Of a stretch of DNA of 64,000 nucleotides, positions 39,769-51,140 are shown piece after piece. The notes beneath the pieces are model-generated. The model was not told where the DNA came from. It worked only from the letters and a program-made list of their open reading frames with translations, and made no database searches. This DNA is from Chromohalobacter marismortui (GTDB lineage: Bacteria > Pseudomonadota > Gammaproteobacteria > Pseudomonadales > Halomonadaceae), in contig NZ_SOBR01000003.1 of NCBI RefSeq assembly GCF_004364315.1, positions 495,087 through 559,086 of the forward strand, given 5' to 3'. Both the position numbers and the translations under genes were made by a program. Within the stretch, counting starts at the first letter, position 1; each line of letters starts with the position of its first letter.

Positions 39769-39893
39769 CTCTCGGCCTTACCCGCTGGTCCGCGCGAAAT
39801 AGCGATGGCCGCAGTGGTGACAGGGCTCGAGGCGGGTAATCGACTCGAGCACGACGTCCGTCTCGCAGTGCACGCAGCGCATGCGGCCGGGCA
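39769..39893. repeat. Direct repeat copy B: 3' end of intact ybeL
   Basis: The intact-gene counterpart of 37975-38099; nine substitutions in 125 bases and the same orientation, offset 1794 bases. It spans the last 39 codons of ybeL and nine bases past the stop. Confidence 0.9.
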
Positions 39894-40287
39894 CGGCCAT
39901 CTCGCCTTCGACATAGTCGGCCCGCGCGGCTTCGAGATCGTCCTCGAAGCGAACCTGGTCGACGGTGGTGCGGTCGGCGATGGAAAAAAGCGCCTCGGTG
40001 ACTCGCCGCGAAATGGTGCCCAGATCGATGCCCAGCCAGGTGGCGATGCCCTCGCCGCCCCGGGCCAGGAACCCCCGCAGGTCGCGCATGTCGCGCTCGA
40101 TCCAGGCACGCAGCAGCGCCAGTTCATCCTTGGTGTAGGTCTCGAACTCCGCTTCGAACTCGATGGCATCGTCCATTTCGCGCTGCAATGATTCCCACGA
40201 CAGGTCACCGGCGCCCTTCTCCAGCCGTTCGAGTACCCGCTCATAGGCGCGGCTCAGGCGATTCTCTTGCTCATGACGTTCGCTCAT
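39778..40287 (-). CDS. ybeL: YbeL/DUF1451 zinc-ribbon protein
   Basis: A 169-residue cytosolic protein: helical N-terminal part (RLSRAYERVLERLEKG...) and a C-terminal zinc ribbon with two Cys pairs, MRCVHCET and LEPCHHCGHRYF. It is divergent from leuS as in E. coli, which supports the assignment. The start has GGAG upstream. Its 3' end is duplicated 1.8 kb away. Function is unknown. Confidence 0.88.
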   Translation of the reverse strand: MSERHEQENRLSRAYERVLERLEKGAGDLSWESLQREMDDAIEFEAEFETYTKDELALLRAWIERDMRDLRGFLARGGEGIATWLGIDLGTISRRVTEALFSIADRTTVDQVRFEDDLEAARADYVEGEMAVPGRMRCVHCETDVVLESITRLEPCHHCGHRYFARTSG

Positions 40288-40366
40288 AATGCGTCTCCTG
40301 ACTGTCGTCGAGGCCATGCCCCTACCTGTAGGCGCATGACTGGGGTATCCTGACGGCCTGTCGTAA

Positions 40367-43036
<2,670 letters not shown>

Positions 43037-43092
43037 TCCGGCTCACTTGCCCGCTCCTTTGGGGGCGGGCCCCAGCCCGCAAGGAGGCCAGC

Positions 43093-43587
43093 GTGAAACG
43101 CCGCTCGCTCATTTCCCATGCTCTGATTGTGCTCGCTACCACCATGCTGCTCGCCGGATGTGGTTTTCAACTTCGCGGCATCGGCGACAACGCGTTCGAC
43201 GTCCCCACCGTCGCCCTGTCCGCACCGCAAGGCGAATTGCGTGATGCCGTTGTCCAGGCGTTGGAGGGCGCTCGCGCCGGTCCCAGAGAAGACGCGTCTC
43301 TGCGCGTCAACCTGGGCGAGGAACGGATCAGCGAAACGTCCCTGACCATCGGCAACAGCGGTAGCCAGCAACGGCGACTGACGCTCAGCGTGCCGTTCTC
43401 GGTGCAGCGCAGCGAGGACAACGCCTACGTGCTCGATCAGCAGACCCTCGAGACCAGCACCACGCTGAGCGTCGATAACGACAACCTGCTCTCCCAAGGC
43501 GAACTACGCAATGAAGCGCTCGCTTCGCTCCGCCAGGAGGCGGCACGTCAACTCGTCAATCGTCTGCGCGCCCTCGAGATACCATGA
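43093..43587 (+). CDS. lptE: LPS-assembly lipoprotein LptE
   Basis: An outer-membrane lipoprotein that plugs LptD and guides lipopolysaccharide to the cell surface. 164 residues; signal sequence with lipobox LLAGC (Cys near residue 22), then GFQLRG, the family start. The start is GTG, five bases after an AAGGAGG site. The end overlaps holA by four bases. Confidence 0.93.
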   Translation: MKRRSLISHALIVLATTMLLAGCGFQLRGIGDNAFDVPTVALSAPQGELRDAVVQALEGARAGPREDASLRVNLGEERISETSLTIGNSGSQQRRLTLSVPFSVQRSEDNAYVLDQQTLETSTTLSVDNDNLLSQGELRNEALASLRQEAARQLVNRLRALEIP

Positions 43588-44642
43588 AGGTCTTTCCCGA
43601 CAAGCTGGACGAGGCGCTGGGCAAGCGCCTCCAGCCAGTGTACATCGTCGCCGGTGACGAGCCGTTGATCCACATGGAAGCATGCGATGCCATCCGAACT
43701 GCGGCACGTCAGCACGGTGTCGAGGAGCGCGAGGTGCTGCACGTGGAAAACGGCTTTCAATGGGGACGACTCACGGAGTCGGCCGCCAGCATGTCGCTGT
43801 TCGCCTCGAGCAAGCTCATCGAGCTGCGCTTGGGCAGTCAATCGCCAGGGCAAGAAGGTGCCAAGGCCCTCGACGCCTACGCGCGTCAGGCCAAGGACAG
43901 CGACGACATCCTGCTGATCAGCAGTGCGCGTCTCGACCGGCGCGCTCAGTCCAGCGCCTGGTTCAAGGCGTTGGACAAGATCGGCGTGTTCGTTCCGGTG
44001 TGGCCCGTGGATCATCAACGCCTGCACTTCTGGGTGCGGGATCGCGCGTCACGCCATGGGTTGTCGCTGGACATGGACGCGGCCCGCCTGCTCGGCGAGC
44101 GCACCGAAGGCAACCTGCTGGCCGCCGACCAGGAATTGCAGAAACTGGCGCTGCTCAATCCGCCCAATGCCCGGCTCGACGCACAGGCCATTGCCGGTGG
44201 CGTGGAAGACAACGCACGCTACGACGTCTTCACGCTGATCGACGCCTGTCTGCGCGGTGACCGCGTGCGCGTCTCGCGTATCGTCAGCGGATTGCGCGGC
44301 GAAGGCATCGAGGCGCCGGTGGTACTTTGGGCATTGACGCGTGAGCTGCGTATCTTTCTGTCGCTGGCACAGCACCTCGACCAGGGGCAGAGCCTCGATC
44401 ACGCCTGCAAGGCACAGCGCCCGCCGATCCCCGACAAGCGTCGCCCGCTCTATCAGCAGGCGTTGAAACGGATGCCCCTCAAGCGGCTACACAAGCTATT
44501 ATTGTTCGCACAGCGACTAGACCTGGCCATCAAGGGCGCCGCACCGTTACCCGTGTGGGAAGGACTTCACGACCTGTCGCTCACCCTGGCTGGCGGGCGC
44601 GGCCCCCTGGCCGAGATGGCATATTCCTACCGTATCGCCTAG
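43584..44642 (+). CDS. holA: DNA polymerase III delta subunit
   Basis: The clamp-opening wrench of the clamp loader; 352 residues. The N-terminus MKVFPDKLDEALGKRLQPVYIVAGDEPLI is typical, as is LLISSARLDRRAQSSAWFKAL near 110 and the C-terminal helical domain LFAQRLDLAIKG. Its place after leuS-lptE is conserved in gammaproteobacteria. Confidence 0.95.
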   Translation: MKVFPDKLDEALGKRLQPVYIVAGDEPLIHMEACDAIRTAARQHGVEEREVLHVENGFQWGRLTESAASMSLFASSKLIELRLGSQSPGQEGAKALDAYARQAKDSDDILLISSARLDRRAQSSAWFKALDKIGVFVPVWPVDHQRLHFWVRDRASRHGLSLDMDAARLLGERTEGNLLAADQELQKLALLNPPNARLDAQAIAGGVEDNARYDVFTLIDACLRGDRVRVSRIVSGLRGEGIEAPVVLWALTRELRIFLSLAQHLDQGQSLDHACKAQRPPIPDKRRPLYQQALKRMPLKRLHKLLLFAQRLDLAIKGAAPLPVWEGLHDLSLTLAGGRGPLAEMAYSYRIA

Positions 44643-44712
44643 ATCGATACGATATGGGATAGGCTTACATTGCATCTGGCGAAGGGCACGTATCAGGCAA
44701 AGGAGAGATGGG

Positions 44713-45189
44713 ATGTCTTATACGATCACACTCAAGCGTATCTACCAGGCTGCCGAAGAAGGCGATGGTGCGCGCGTGCTCGTCGACCGGCTATGGCCAC
44801 GTGGCAAACGCCGCGAGTCGCTGGAATTGACCGACTGGTATCGTGACGCCTCGCCCTCCAACGCCCTGCGCCGCGCCTGGCACCAAGGCGACATCAGCGA
44901 CGCCGTCTTCGCCCACCGCTATCGTTGGGAGATCGAGGACAATCCCGACGTGTTGCTGCCCCTCATGCGCTGGACACGCGAGGGTACGCTCACCCTGCTG
45001 ACCGCCGCCAGGGAACCCCAGCACTCGCATCTTCCGTATCTACGCGACATGCTGCTCAAGGCATTGGAAACCGAGGATCAAGAAGCGGACGACCGCACAC
45101 CCGCCTCATCGCCCTGCTACGCCGATCAGGTCAAGCCCGTCGACACCGACGACAACGCCTCTCCGGAGACCTCGCCGCCTCGTCACTGA
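44713..45189 (+). CDS. DUF488 family protein
   Basis: A 158-residue protein with the DUF488 pattern: ITLKRIYQAAEEGDGARVLVDRLWPRGKRRESLEL at the start, then WRDASPSNALRRAWH-type and LTLLTAAREPQHSHLPYLR. The C-terminal 40 residues are polar and low in complexity. Ribosome site GGAGA precedes the ATG. Function unknown. Confidence 0.85.
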   Translation: MSYTITLKRIYQAAEEGDGARVLVDRLWPRGKRRESLELTDWYRDASPSNALRRAWHQGDISDAVFAHRYRWEIEDNPDVLLPLMRWTREGTLTLLTAAREPQHSHLPYLRDMLLKALETEDQEADDRTPASSPCYADQVKPVDTDDNASPETSPPRH

Positions 45190-45309
45190 CCGTTATGGTA
45201 GGGCTCGCGGCGGCGCGACTCCGGGTCGCCCGCAGCGGGCAATACTGGCGCTATGGCATCGAGCATAAGCTGACCAGGCCCTTCCAACCTTGGACTAACA
45301 TTTACTACC

Positions 45310-45813
45310 TTATACCCAATAGTGGGGCCACTCCTTGTCACGGCCGACGTTGTTAATGAACAAAGCGATTACCACGAGGACAACCGACCCTGCGAGTACC
45401 GGCGTGATCAAAAATTCCCAGTTATGTACGCCAGCCATCAGTACCACCAGAGGGTTAGCACCAGCTGGAGGATGTACCACTCTAAGCGCCTGCATGAGCG
45501 CGATGGCAGCACCTACGCCCACCGCCATCTGCCACATCCCATTTCCAAATGTCGCCATCATTGCCAGGCCTACTGCAGTTGCCACCACGTGGCCACCGAT
45601 CACATTCCGCGGCTGTGCAAGTGGCGCTTGGGAGGCGGCGAACAAGAGAACGCATGTCGCTCCAAAGGGCGCCATCAGCAAAGGGACGCCCGCCAGTTGG
45701 GTAAGCAGAGACGTGGCCCCGATTCCGGCGATTCCACCGATCAGCCCAGTTAGTATTTGGAACGTGTCAGGGCGCGCAGGAGCAATACCTTTGCCTTTCA
45801 TTTTGTGAAACAT
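45310..45813 (-). CDS. HPP-family membrane protein
   Basis: A 167-residue inner-membrane protein with four predicted helices and the family-naming motif RVVHPPAGANPLVVLM near residue 115. Some HPP proteins in cyanobacteria and plants transport nitrite; function here is not established. The start MFHKMKGKG has AGAGG just upstream. A 20-base palindrome lies 20 bases before it, between it and a divergent TetR gene, so the pair is probably a regulator and target. Confidence 0.85.
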   Translation of the reverse strand: MFHKMKGKGIAPARPDTFQILTGLIGGIAGIGATSLLTQLAGVPLLMAPFGATCVLLFAASQAPLAQPRNVIGGHVVATAVGLAMMATFGNGMWQMAVGVGAAIALMQALRVVHPPAGANPLVVLMAGVHNWEFLITPVLAGSVVLVVIALFINNVGRDKEWPHYWV

Positions 45814-45833
45814 TCTAGACCTCTGTGTTAATA

Positions 45834-45853
45834 TGTACAGACAGGTCTGTACA
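45834..45853. promoter_or_regulatory. TetR-type operator between HPP gene and tetR
   Basis: TGTACAGACAGGTCTGTACA is a perfect 20-base palindrome in the divergent spacer, 20 bases upstream of the HPP start and about 70 before the TetR start. It fits an autoregulated divergent regulator. Confidence 0.7.
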
Positions 45854-45923
45854 ATATATACCTTTGGCCAGAATGGCAACGCTCATGAGGCTATGAGAAA
45901 ATCTAATAAAATAGGTTTTGACT

Positions 45924-46508
45924 ATGAATAAACGTGATGACGTCCTGAATGCCGCGCTTAGACTCTTTAACGAGCATGGCTATCATGCTGTTGGAGTGGA
46001 TTGGATTCGTGATGAAGCTCAAGTTTCAAAGATGACCCTCTATAAATACTTTCCAAACAAAGAAAATTTGGTCGAAGAGGTGCTCAAACTGAGACACAGC
46101 CAGTTCAAAGATTCACTTGAAAGCGAGGTCTTTAGGCACTCCGAACCGTTAGAAAGGCTCAACGCATTTATCAACTGGCATGTCGCCTGGTTTTTCTCAC
46201 AAGACTTTCATGGGTGCATGTTTATAAAGGCTACGGGGGAGTTCCATGATATTGAGAGCTTTTTGAAGGTGTCGCAAGCACACAAAGATTGGGTGGCCAG
46301 CTTGCTCACCGACCTTCTGAGCGATGCCGGAGTAGACTACCCTAGCTCCCTCTCCCAGCTTTTTGTCGTCACAATCGATGGCATGATCGTAAACGCCAGT
46401 ATTTTCCACTCTCTTGAGCGTATCGAGTCGGCATGGAATCAACTTTGTAAAGCGGCGTCGCTGCCCAGCCTACCACTGAAAACGCCATCAAGATCATTTG
46501 TCATGTGA
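45924..46508 (+). CDS. TetR-family transcriptional regulator
   Basis: A 194-residue regulator. The N-terminal helix-turn-helix is clear: DVLNAALRLFNEHGYHAVGVDWI and VSKMTLYKYFPNKENLVEEVL (residues 6-55). The C-terminal ligand domain belongs to the TetR_C_33/16 type by its length and IKATGEF motif. The ATG at 45924 is preferred to a TTG two codons earlier. The gene is rich in A+T compared with its neighbours, suggesting acquisition. It probably represses the divergent HPP gene. Confidence 0.9.
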   Translation: MNKRDDVLNAALRLFNEHGYHAVGVDWIRDEAQVSKMTLYKYFPNKENLVEEVLKLRHSQFKDSLESEVFRHSEPLERLNAFINWHVAWFFSQDFHGCMFIKATGEFHDIESFLKVSQAHKDWVASLLTDLLSDAGVDYPSSLSQLFVVTIDGMIVNASIFHSLERIESAWNQLCKAASLPSLPLKTPSRSFVM

Positions 46509-46672
46509 CCTTTGCCTCCTCTCCTAATGTCGCTCATGCCACCATCTGTTGGCATTCGAAATCGCAGGCATCACGGATCTTCATCAATCACGGCAGCGGG
46601 GTGGGTTACTCTTGAGAGCGACGAAAGTCGCAATTCGAGAGCACTCTATAACAACAGAGGTATGTCGCTGCC

Positions 46673-47569
46673 ATGAAGCATCTCATTACGATACTCCTGA
46701 CGACGCTGGGACTGAGCCTTTCTGCCGCAGCTACGACAGCACAGGCGCAAGACGACCCCATCGTGGTCGGCGGGCTCAACTATACCGAACACCTGATTCT
46801 CACCTCGGCCACGGTGCAACTGCTCGAAGCCCACGGCTACGATGTCGACAAGCGCGCCGGGCTGGGCACCTCGGTGCTGCGCCAGGCGCAGGAGAACGGC
46901 CAGGTCGACCTCTACTGGGAATACACCGGCAATTCGGTGATCCTGTTCAACGACCAGCCGCAACCGGACAATGCCGCCGAGACCTACGCCACCGCCAAGC
47001 GGCTGGATGCCGAGAAAGGCCTGATCTGGCTGGAGCCCTCGGACACCAACAACACCTACGCGCTCGCCATGCGCGCGGCCGACGCCGAGGAACGCGACAT
47101 CCATACCCTTTCGGATCTGGCCGCAGCCATGAACGACGGCGCCGACCTGACACTGGCCTCCAATGCCGAGTTCTACGCCCGCGACGATGGGCTGCGCCCG
47201 CTGCAGGACGCCTACGGATTCGCGTTTCCGCGCTCGAGCGTCAAGCGCATGGACTCGGGGCTGACCTACAACGCCCTGCGCGAGGGTGAAGTCGACGTGG
47301 CGCTGGTGTTCGCCACCGACGGCCGCAACGGCGCCTTCGACTTCGAGGTGCTCGACGACGACAAGCAATTCTTCCCGGTCTACCAGCTAGCCCCGGTGGT
47401 GCGCGAGGAAACGCTCGAGGCGCATCCCGACCTCGCGCCGCTGCTCAACGCGATGTCCGCCGCGTTGAGCGATGAGACGCTGATCGACCTCAATAGCCGC
47501 GTGGATGTCGACGACCAGGATATCGAAAGGGTCGCCCAGGATTTCCTGACCGAAAACGACCTCATCTGA
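46673..47569 (+). CDS. Orphan OpuC/OsmF-type osmoprotectant binding protein
   Basis: A 298-residue periplasmic protein; signal peptide ends at TTAQAQD near residue 26. The OpuAC domain follows with VGGLNYTEHLILTSATVQLL and GQVDLYWEYTGNSV, motifs of glycine betaine/choline-type binding proteins. It is closely similar over its full length to the binding protein at 56257, sharing QVDLYWEYTG and SNAEFYARDDGLRPLQ. No permease or ATPase adjoins it, so it probably serves the 53.5-57.1 kb transporter as an alternative receptor. Confidence 0.86.
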   Translation: MKHLITILLTTLGLSLSAAATTAQAQDDPIVVGGLNYTEHLILTSATVQLLEAHGYDVDKRAGLGTSVLRQAQENGQVDLYWEYTGNSVILFNDQPQPDNAAETYATAKRLDAEKGLIWLEPSDTNNTYALAMRAADAEERDIHTLSDLAAAMNDGADLTLASNAEFYARDDGLRPLQDAYGFAFPRSSVKRMDSGLTYNALREGEVDVALVFATDGRNGAFDFEVLDDDKQFFPVYQLAPVVREETLEAHPDLAPLLNAMSAALSDETLIDLNSRVDVDDQDIERVAQDFLTENDLI

Positions 47570-47651
47570 CCATTCGTTTCTACCGACCTCTTCCCGTCTT
47601 TCACCTGCGGGGCGATGCATGCATCGCCCCGTTCCGACGACAGGACACTCC

Positions 47652-49691
47652 ATGTTTCCCAGTGGAAGCCAGCCCGATGCCCGGGAAGTGCGTGACTTCC
47701 CGCACCCGATCGTCGAGGAACCAGCAGTCTTCATCCCAATGCCCGACGGCAGCCGACTCGCGGCACGACTGTGGCGTCCGGCCGACGCCGAGACCCATCG
47801 CGTGCCCGCGATCATCGAGTGCATCCCCTACCGCAAGCGGGATGCCACCAGTGCCGACGACGAGCGCATGCACCCCTACTTCGCCGGCCACGGCTATGCC
47901 GCGCTGCGCATCGACCTGCGCGGCAGCGGCGACTCGGACGGCGTGCTCGAGGACGAATACCTGGCCAGCGAACAGGACGACATCGTCGCCGCGATCGCCT
48001 GGCTCGCCGAGCAACCCTGGTGCAGCGGCCGCGTCGGCATGCTGGGCATTTCCTGGGGCGGATTCAATTCGCTGCAGGTGGCCTCGCGCCAGCCGCCGGC
48101 ACTCGGCGCGATCATCGCCGTCGGCGCCACCGTCGACCGCTATCACGACGACGTCCACTACAAGGGCGGCTGCGTACTCAACGAGAACTTCGGCTGGGCG
48201 GCCTCGTCGCTTGCCTTCATGTCGCGGCCGCCGGACCCCGCCTTGCGCGACGATTGGCGCGAACTCTGGCAGCACCGGCTTGCCCATCAGCCCTTCGTCG
48301 CCGAGAACTGGTTCGATCATCAGACGCGCGATGCCTACTGGCGCCACGGCTCGGTGTGCGAGGATTATTCGCGCCTGACCACGCCGACCCTGGCCGTCAC
48401 CGGCTGGGCCGATGCCTACGTCAACTTCGTCGCCGAGATTCTCGAGCACGCGCCCTGCCCCCGGCGCGGCATCGTCGGCCCCTGGCCGCATGCCTACCCG
48501 CACCTGGCGATGCCGGGGCCGACCATCGGCTTCCTTCAGGAGGCGCTGCGCTGGTGGGACCACTGGCTGAAGGATCGCGACACCGGCATCATGGAAGAAC
48601 CGCTGTACCGCGTGTTCTGTCCGTCCTTTTCCGAGGCCGACCCGCAACGCCTCGAGGTGCCCGGCGAATGGCTCGCCGAGACCCAGTGGCCGAGCCCGCA
48701 CATCGCCTCCCGCGAGCTGGCGCTGGGCAACGGCGAACTGCAGGCCGCGGAAGACGACGCCGCCCGCCCCGGGGTGGTCAGACTGCGCGCGCCCGCCGAC
48801 AATGGCCTGCAATGCGGCGAGTACATTCCCCACAGCAGCGGCCCCGAGATCGCCGGCGACCAGCGTAGCGACGACGCCCACTCGCTGACCTACGACACCG
48901 AGCCGCTGGATGCCGACACCGTGATCCTGGGGCGCCCCACGCTCTCGCTGCGGGTCAGCGTCGATCAGCCGCGCGCCAACCTGATCGTGCGCCTGTGCGA
49001 CGTCTCGCCCGAAGGCGTGTCGCAACGCGTCTCCTACGGCGTGCTCAACCTCTGCCACCGCGACAGTCACGTCACGCCTTCCGAGGTGCCGCGCGATACG
49101 CCGCTCGACGTGACCGTGTCACTGAACCAGACCTGCTATCGCTTCACTGCCGGGCATCGGCTGCGCGTCTCGGTGACCACCGCCTACTGGCCGCTGGTCT
49201 GGCCGAGCCCTTACCCGGTGACGCTGACCCTGCACGAGGCCGGCTCGCGGCTCACGCTGCCCCAGCGAGCCCCCCACGACACGCCGCCCGTGCAGTTCGA
49301 ACCGGCGGTGTTTTCCGGGCCCATGCAGCACCGGGTCGTGCGCGCGGGCGAACAGTCCCGGGACGTTACCCACTCGCTGACCGACGGCTGGACCCGACAT
49401 GCCATCATCGACGACTTCGGCGAAATCGCCTACGACCACGGCCTGACCAACATCGCCTCGGCGGACGAGCGCTACGCCATCCACCCCGAGGCCCCGGCCA
49501 CCGCGACCATGAGCAAGAGCTGGCGCCAGGCCTTTCAGCGCGACGGCTGGCAGGTACACACCGAGACCTGGGCAGCGTTGAGCTGCGACGCCGAGTGGTT
49601 CTACCTGGGGGCGCGCCTGCAAGCCTTCGAGGGCGACGAGCGCTTCATCGACCGGCGCTGGAAGACGCGACGCCGCCGTCGTTGGGTGTAA
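47652..49691 (+). CDS. CocE/NonD family serine hydrolase
   Basis: A 679-residue alpha/beta-hydrolase of the X-Pro dipeptidyl-peptidase (S15) type. The nucleophile elbow is GMLGISWGGFNSL near residue 135; the N-terminal pattern is FIPMPDGSRLAARLWRP and the C-terminal jelly-roll domain follows from about 370 (LSLRVSVDQPRANLIVRL). Relatives split cocaine, glutaryl-7-ACA or acyl esters and amides; the substrate is not known. It lies 80 bases after the orphan binding protein, which suggests a joint role in using an imported ester or amide. The start has AGGA six bases upstream. Confidence 0.85.
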   Translation: MFPSGSQPDAREVRDFPHPIVEEPAVFIPMPDGSRLAARLWRPADAETHRVPAIIECIPYRKRDATSADDERMHPYFAGHGYAALRIDLRGSGDSDGVLEDEYLASEQDDIVAAIAWLAEQPWCSGRVGMLGISWGGFNSLQVASRQPPALGAIIAVGATVDRYHDDVHYKGGCVLNENFGWAASSLAFMSRPPDPALRDDWRELWQHRLAHQPFVAENWFDHQTRDAYWRHGSVCEDYSRLTTPTLAVTGWADAYVNFVAEILEHAPCPRRGIVGPWPHAYPHLAMPGPTIGFLQEALRWWDHWLKDRDTGIMEEPLYRVFCPSFSEADPQRLEVPGEWLAETQWPSPHIASRELALGNGELQAAEDDAARPGVVRLRAPADNGLQCGEYIPHSSGPEIAGDQRSDDAHSLTYDTEPLDADTVILGRPTLSLRVSVDQPRANLIVRLCDVSPEGVSQRVSYGVLNLCHRDSHVTPSEVPRDTPLDVTVSLNQTCYRFTAGHRLRVSVTTAYWPLVWPSPYPVTLTLHEAGSRLTLPQRAPHDTPPVQFEPAVFSGPMQHRVVRAGEQSRDVTHSLTDGWTRHAIIDDFGEIAYDHGLTNIASADERYAIHPEAPATATMSKSWRQAFQRDGWQVHTETWAALSCDAEWFYLGARLQAFEGDERFIDRRWKTRRRRRWV

Positions 49692-49741
49692 TGTCAGGGG
49701 ATGCCCGGTCCATGAAACGGGATGACGATTAATAGCGTCAG

Positions 49742-49770
49742 AACGCCCGAGACGCTGCCTCGGGCGTTTT
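49742..49770 (+). terminator. Intrinsic terminator after the CocE gene
   Basis: AACGCCCGAG and CTCGGGCGTT form a 10-bp stem with a 7-base loop, followed by TTATGTT on the plus strand. It separates the hydrolase from the convergent yefM-yoeB pair. Confidence 0.7.
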
Positions 49771-49774
49771 ATGT

Positions 49775-50038
49775 TCAATAGTGATACCTGCAGGATATGA
49801 TCGTTATCGTGGCATCATCCACGGCATATACCAGACGGTTGGTCTCATCGATACGGCGTGACCAGAACCCTGTCATGTTTTCCTTGAGAGGTTCTGGTTT
49901 ACCAATACCCTCAAACGGGGAGCGCTTCACGTCAGAAATTAGCTTGTTAATTCTTTTGAGGGTTTTTTTATCCTGACTTTGCCAGTGGAGGTAGTCTTTC
50001 CATGACTCGTCCGTCCAGCAGAGCAAGCGACTATTCAT
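49775..50038 (-). CDS. yoeB: YoeB toxin
   Basis: A ribosome-dependent mRNA interferase of 87 residues. Landmarks: WTDESWKDYLHWQ, KPEPLKENMTGFWSRRIDETNRLVY and the C-terminal CRYHY with the catalytic His-Tyr pair. The start at MNSRLLCW overlaps the yefM stop by eight bases; an ATG two codons earlier is also in frame. Complete and probably functional. Confidence 0.95.
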   Translation of the reverse strand: MNSRLLCWTDESWKDYLHWQSQDKKTLKRINKLISDVKRSPFEGIGKPEPLKENMTGFWSRRIDETNRLVYAVDDATITIISCRYHY

Positions 50039-50291
50039 CCCCATCTATCAACTCACGCTCGGCGACTTTTCCAGCCTTGTATTGTGCAATTGACTTATTC
50101 AGATGTTCGGCATTGGCGGGGGAACGCAGCAGATGGACCGTTTCCATCAGGCCATTGTAATAGTCAAGCGACATTACCACCGCGTTCTCGGCATCACGAC
50201 GCGTAATGACCGTGGTGTCGGCATCGTTGACCACGTTATCCAGTACTGCCTTGAGGCTATTGCGAGCCTCGGTGAAGGAAATAATTCTCAT
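50031..50291 (-). CDS. yefM: YefM antitoxin
   Basis: An 86-residue Phd/YefM-family antitoxin starting MRIISFTEARNSLKAVLDNV, the conserved DNA-binding N-terminus. RRDAENAVVMSLDYYNGLMET is the second landmark. It neutralises YoeB and represses its own operon. Ribosome site CAGGAGAGG precedes the ATG. Confidence 0.95.
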   Translation of the reverse strand: MRIISFTEARNSLKAVLDNVVNDADTTVITRRDAENAVVMSLDYYNGLMETVHLLRSPANAEHLNKSIAQYKAGKVAERELIDGDE

Positions 50292-50302
50292 CGGCCCTCT
50301 CC

Positions 50303-50348
50303 TGTACCGTTTACTGTACAACTCTAGCCCAACCTGCCGACATGTACA
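50303..50348 (-). promoter_or_regulatory. YefM operator repeats
   Basis: TGTACC (50303-50308), TGTACA (50315-50320) and TGTACA (50343-50348) precede yefM. The first two are exactly 12 bases apart. The E. coli YefM-YoeB complex binds two palindromes with a TGTACA core at the same 12-base spacing, so this is a likely autoregulatory operator. Confidence 0.65.
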
Positions 50349-50382
50349 ATATCCTGTCTCACTCAACGCGTATCGTTTCTAG

Positions 50383-50913
50383 GTGACCGGCGCGCTGGGG
50401 GCTATGATCTACCAGCAGGCAGATATCGTCGATGTCATGCTGGCTCAGGGCTTCGTGGTGCTTGCCGTACTGATGTTGTTCCTCAACATCTGGACCACTC
50501 AGGACAACACCATCTACAACTTCGCCGTGGCCGGCTGCAACCTACTGCGCACCGACAAGCGCAAGGTGGTTACCGTGGCCGGCGCTGCCATCGGCACCGT
50601 GCTGGCCGTGGGCGGGATGTACAACCTGCTGATTCCGTTTTTGGTGCTGCTCGGTACCTTCATCCCACCGATCGGCGGCGTGATCATGGCGGACTTCTGG
50701 CTCAATCATAAGGGCCGGTATCCGACGCTGGCCGACGTCAATCTGCCCGCCTTCAACTGGATCGGCCTGGCCTCCTATGCGATCGCTTCCGGGATGGCTT
50801 ACTTCTCCCCGATACTCCCGCCGCTGGTGGGCGTCATCGCCGCGGCCTTGTGTTACGGCATCCTGCTGAAGCTGCCGCTCACCAGCCCAGCGCTGGACCC
50901 GGCAGAGCACTGA
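50383..50913 (+). pseudogene. codB: Truncated cytosine permease (CodB C-terminal part)
   Basis: The readable frame starts at a GTG directly after a TAG and encodes 176 residues similar to about residues 245-405 of E. coli CodB: VMLAQGFVVLAVLMLFLNIWTTQDNTIY and PPIGGVIMADFWLNHKGRYP. The first 240 or so residues (about six helices) are missing, and DNA immediately upstream is the yefM control region. A half transporter cannot work, so this is a remnant broken during acquisition of the yefM-yoeB side. Confidence 0.85.
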
Positions 50914-51140
50914 CATGGCGGTAACCCGCGCCGGGCTACCGCGCCCCGTTCGCTATACGACATGGTGGCCAACGGCTGTTTTACTACGATCAACTGGGTA
51001 TCGCCCATCTGTTTGCGGCGGTCCCCTCGGCGACGCCTCCGTGCGGCTCAACCTGCAGAATGCTCTACTGATCGAGCAGATTCTATTCCAGCATCACGAT
51101 ATCGACAGCCACCTCTCTACGGCAGGAGATTACTCAAGAA
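50914..51140. other. Unexplained spacer between codB remnant and codA-like gene
   Basis: In E. coli codB and codA overlap, but here 227 bases separate them. An open frame on the plus strand (50915 to 51160) exists but matches no family I know and overlaps the codA-like start. No hairpin or clear promoter was found. It may be an insertion or a decayed gene. Confidence 0.4.

Noticed and set aside
45190..45209. Twenty-base resemblance (18 of 20) after DUF488 to part of the ybeL repeat copy A
   Set aside because: The match does not extend to either side and is too short to claim a third repeat border.
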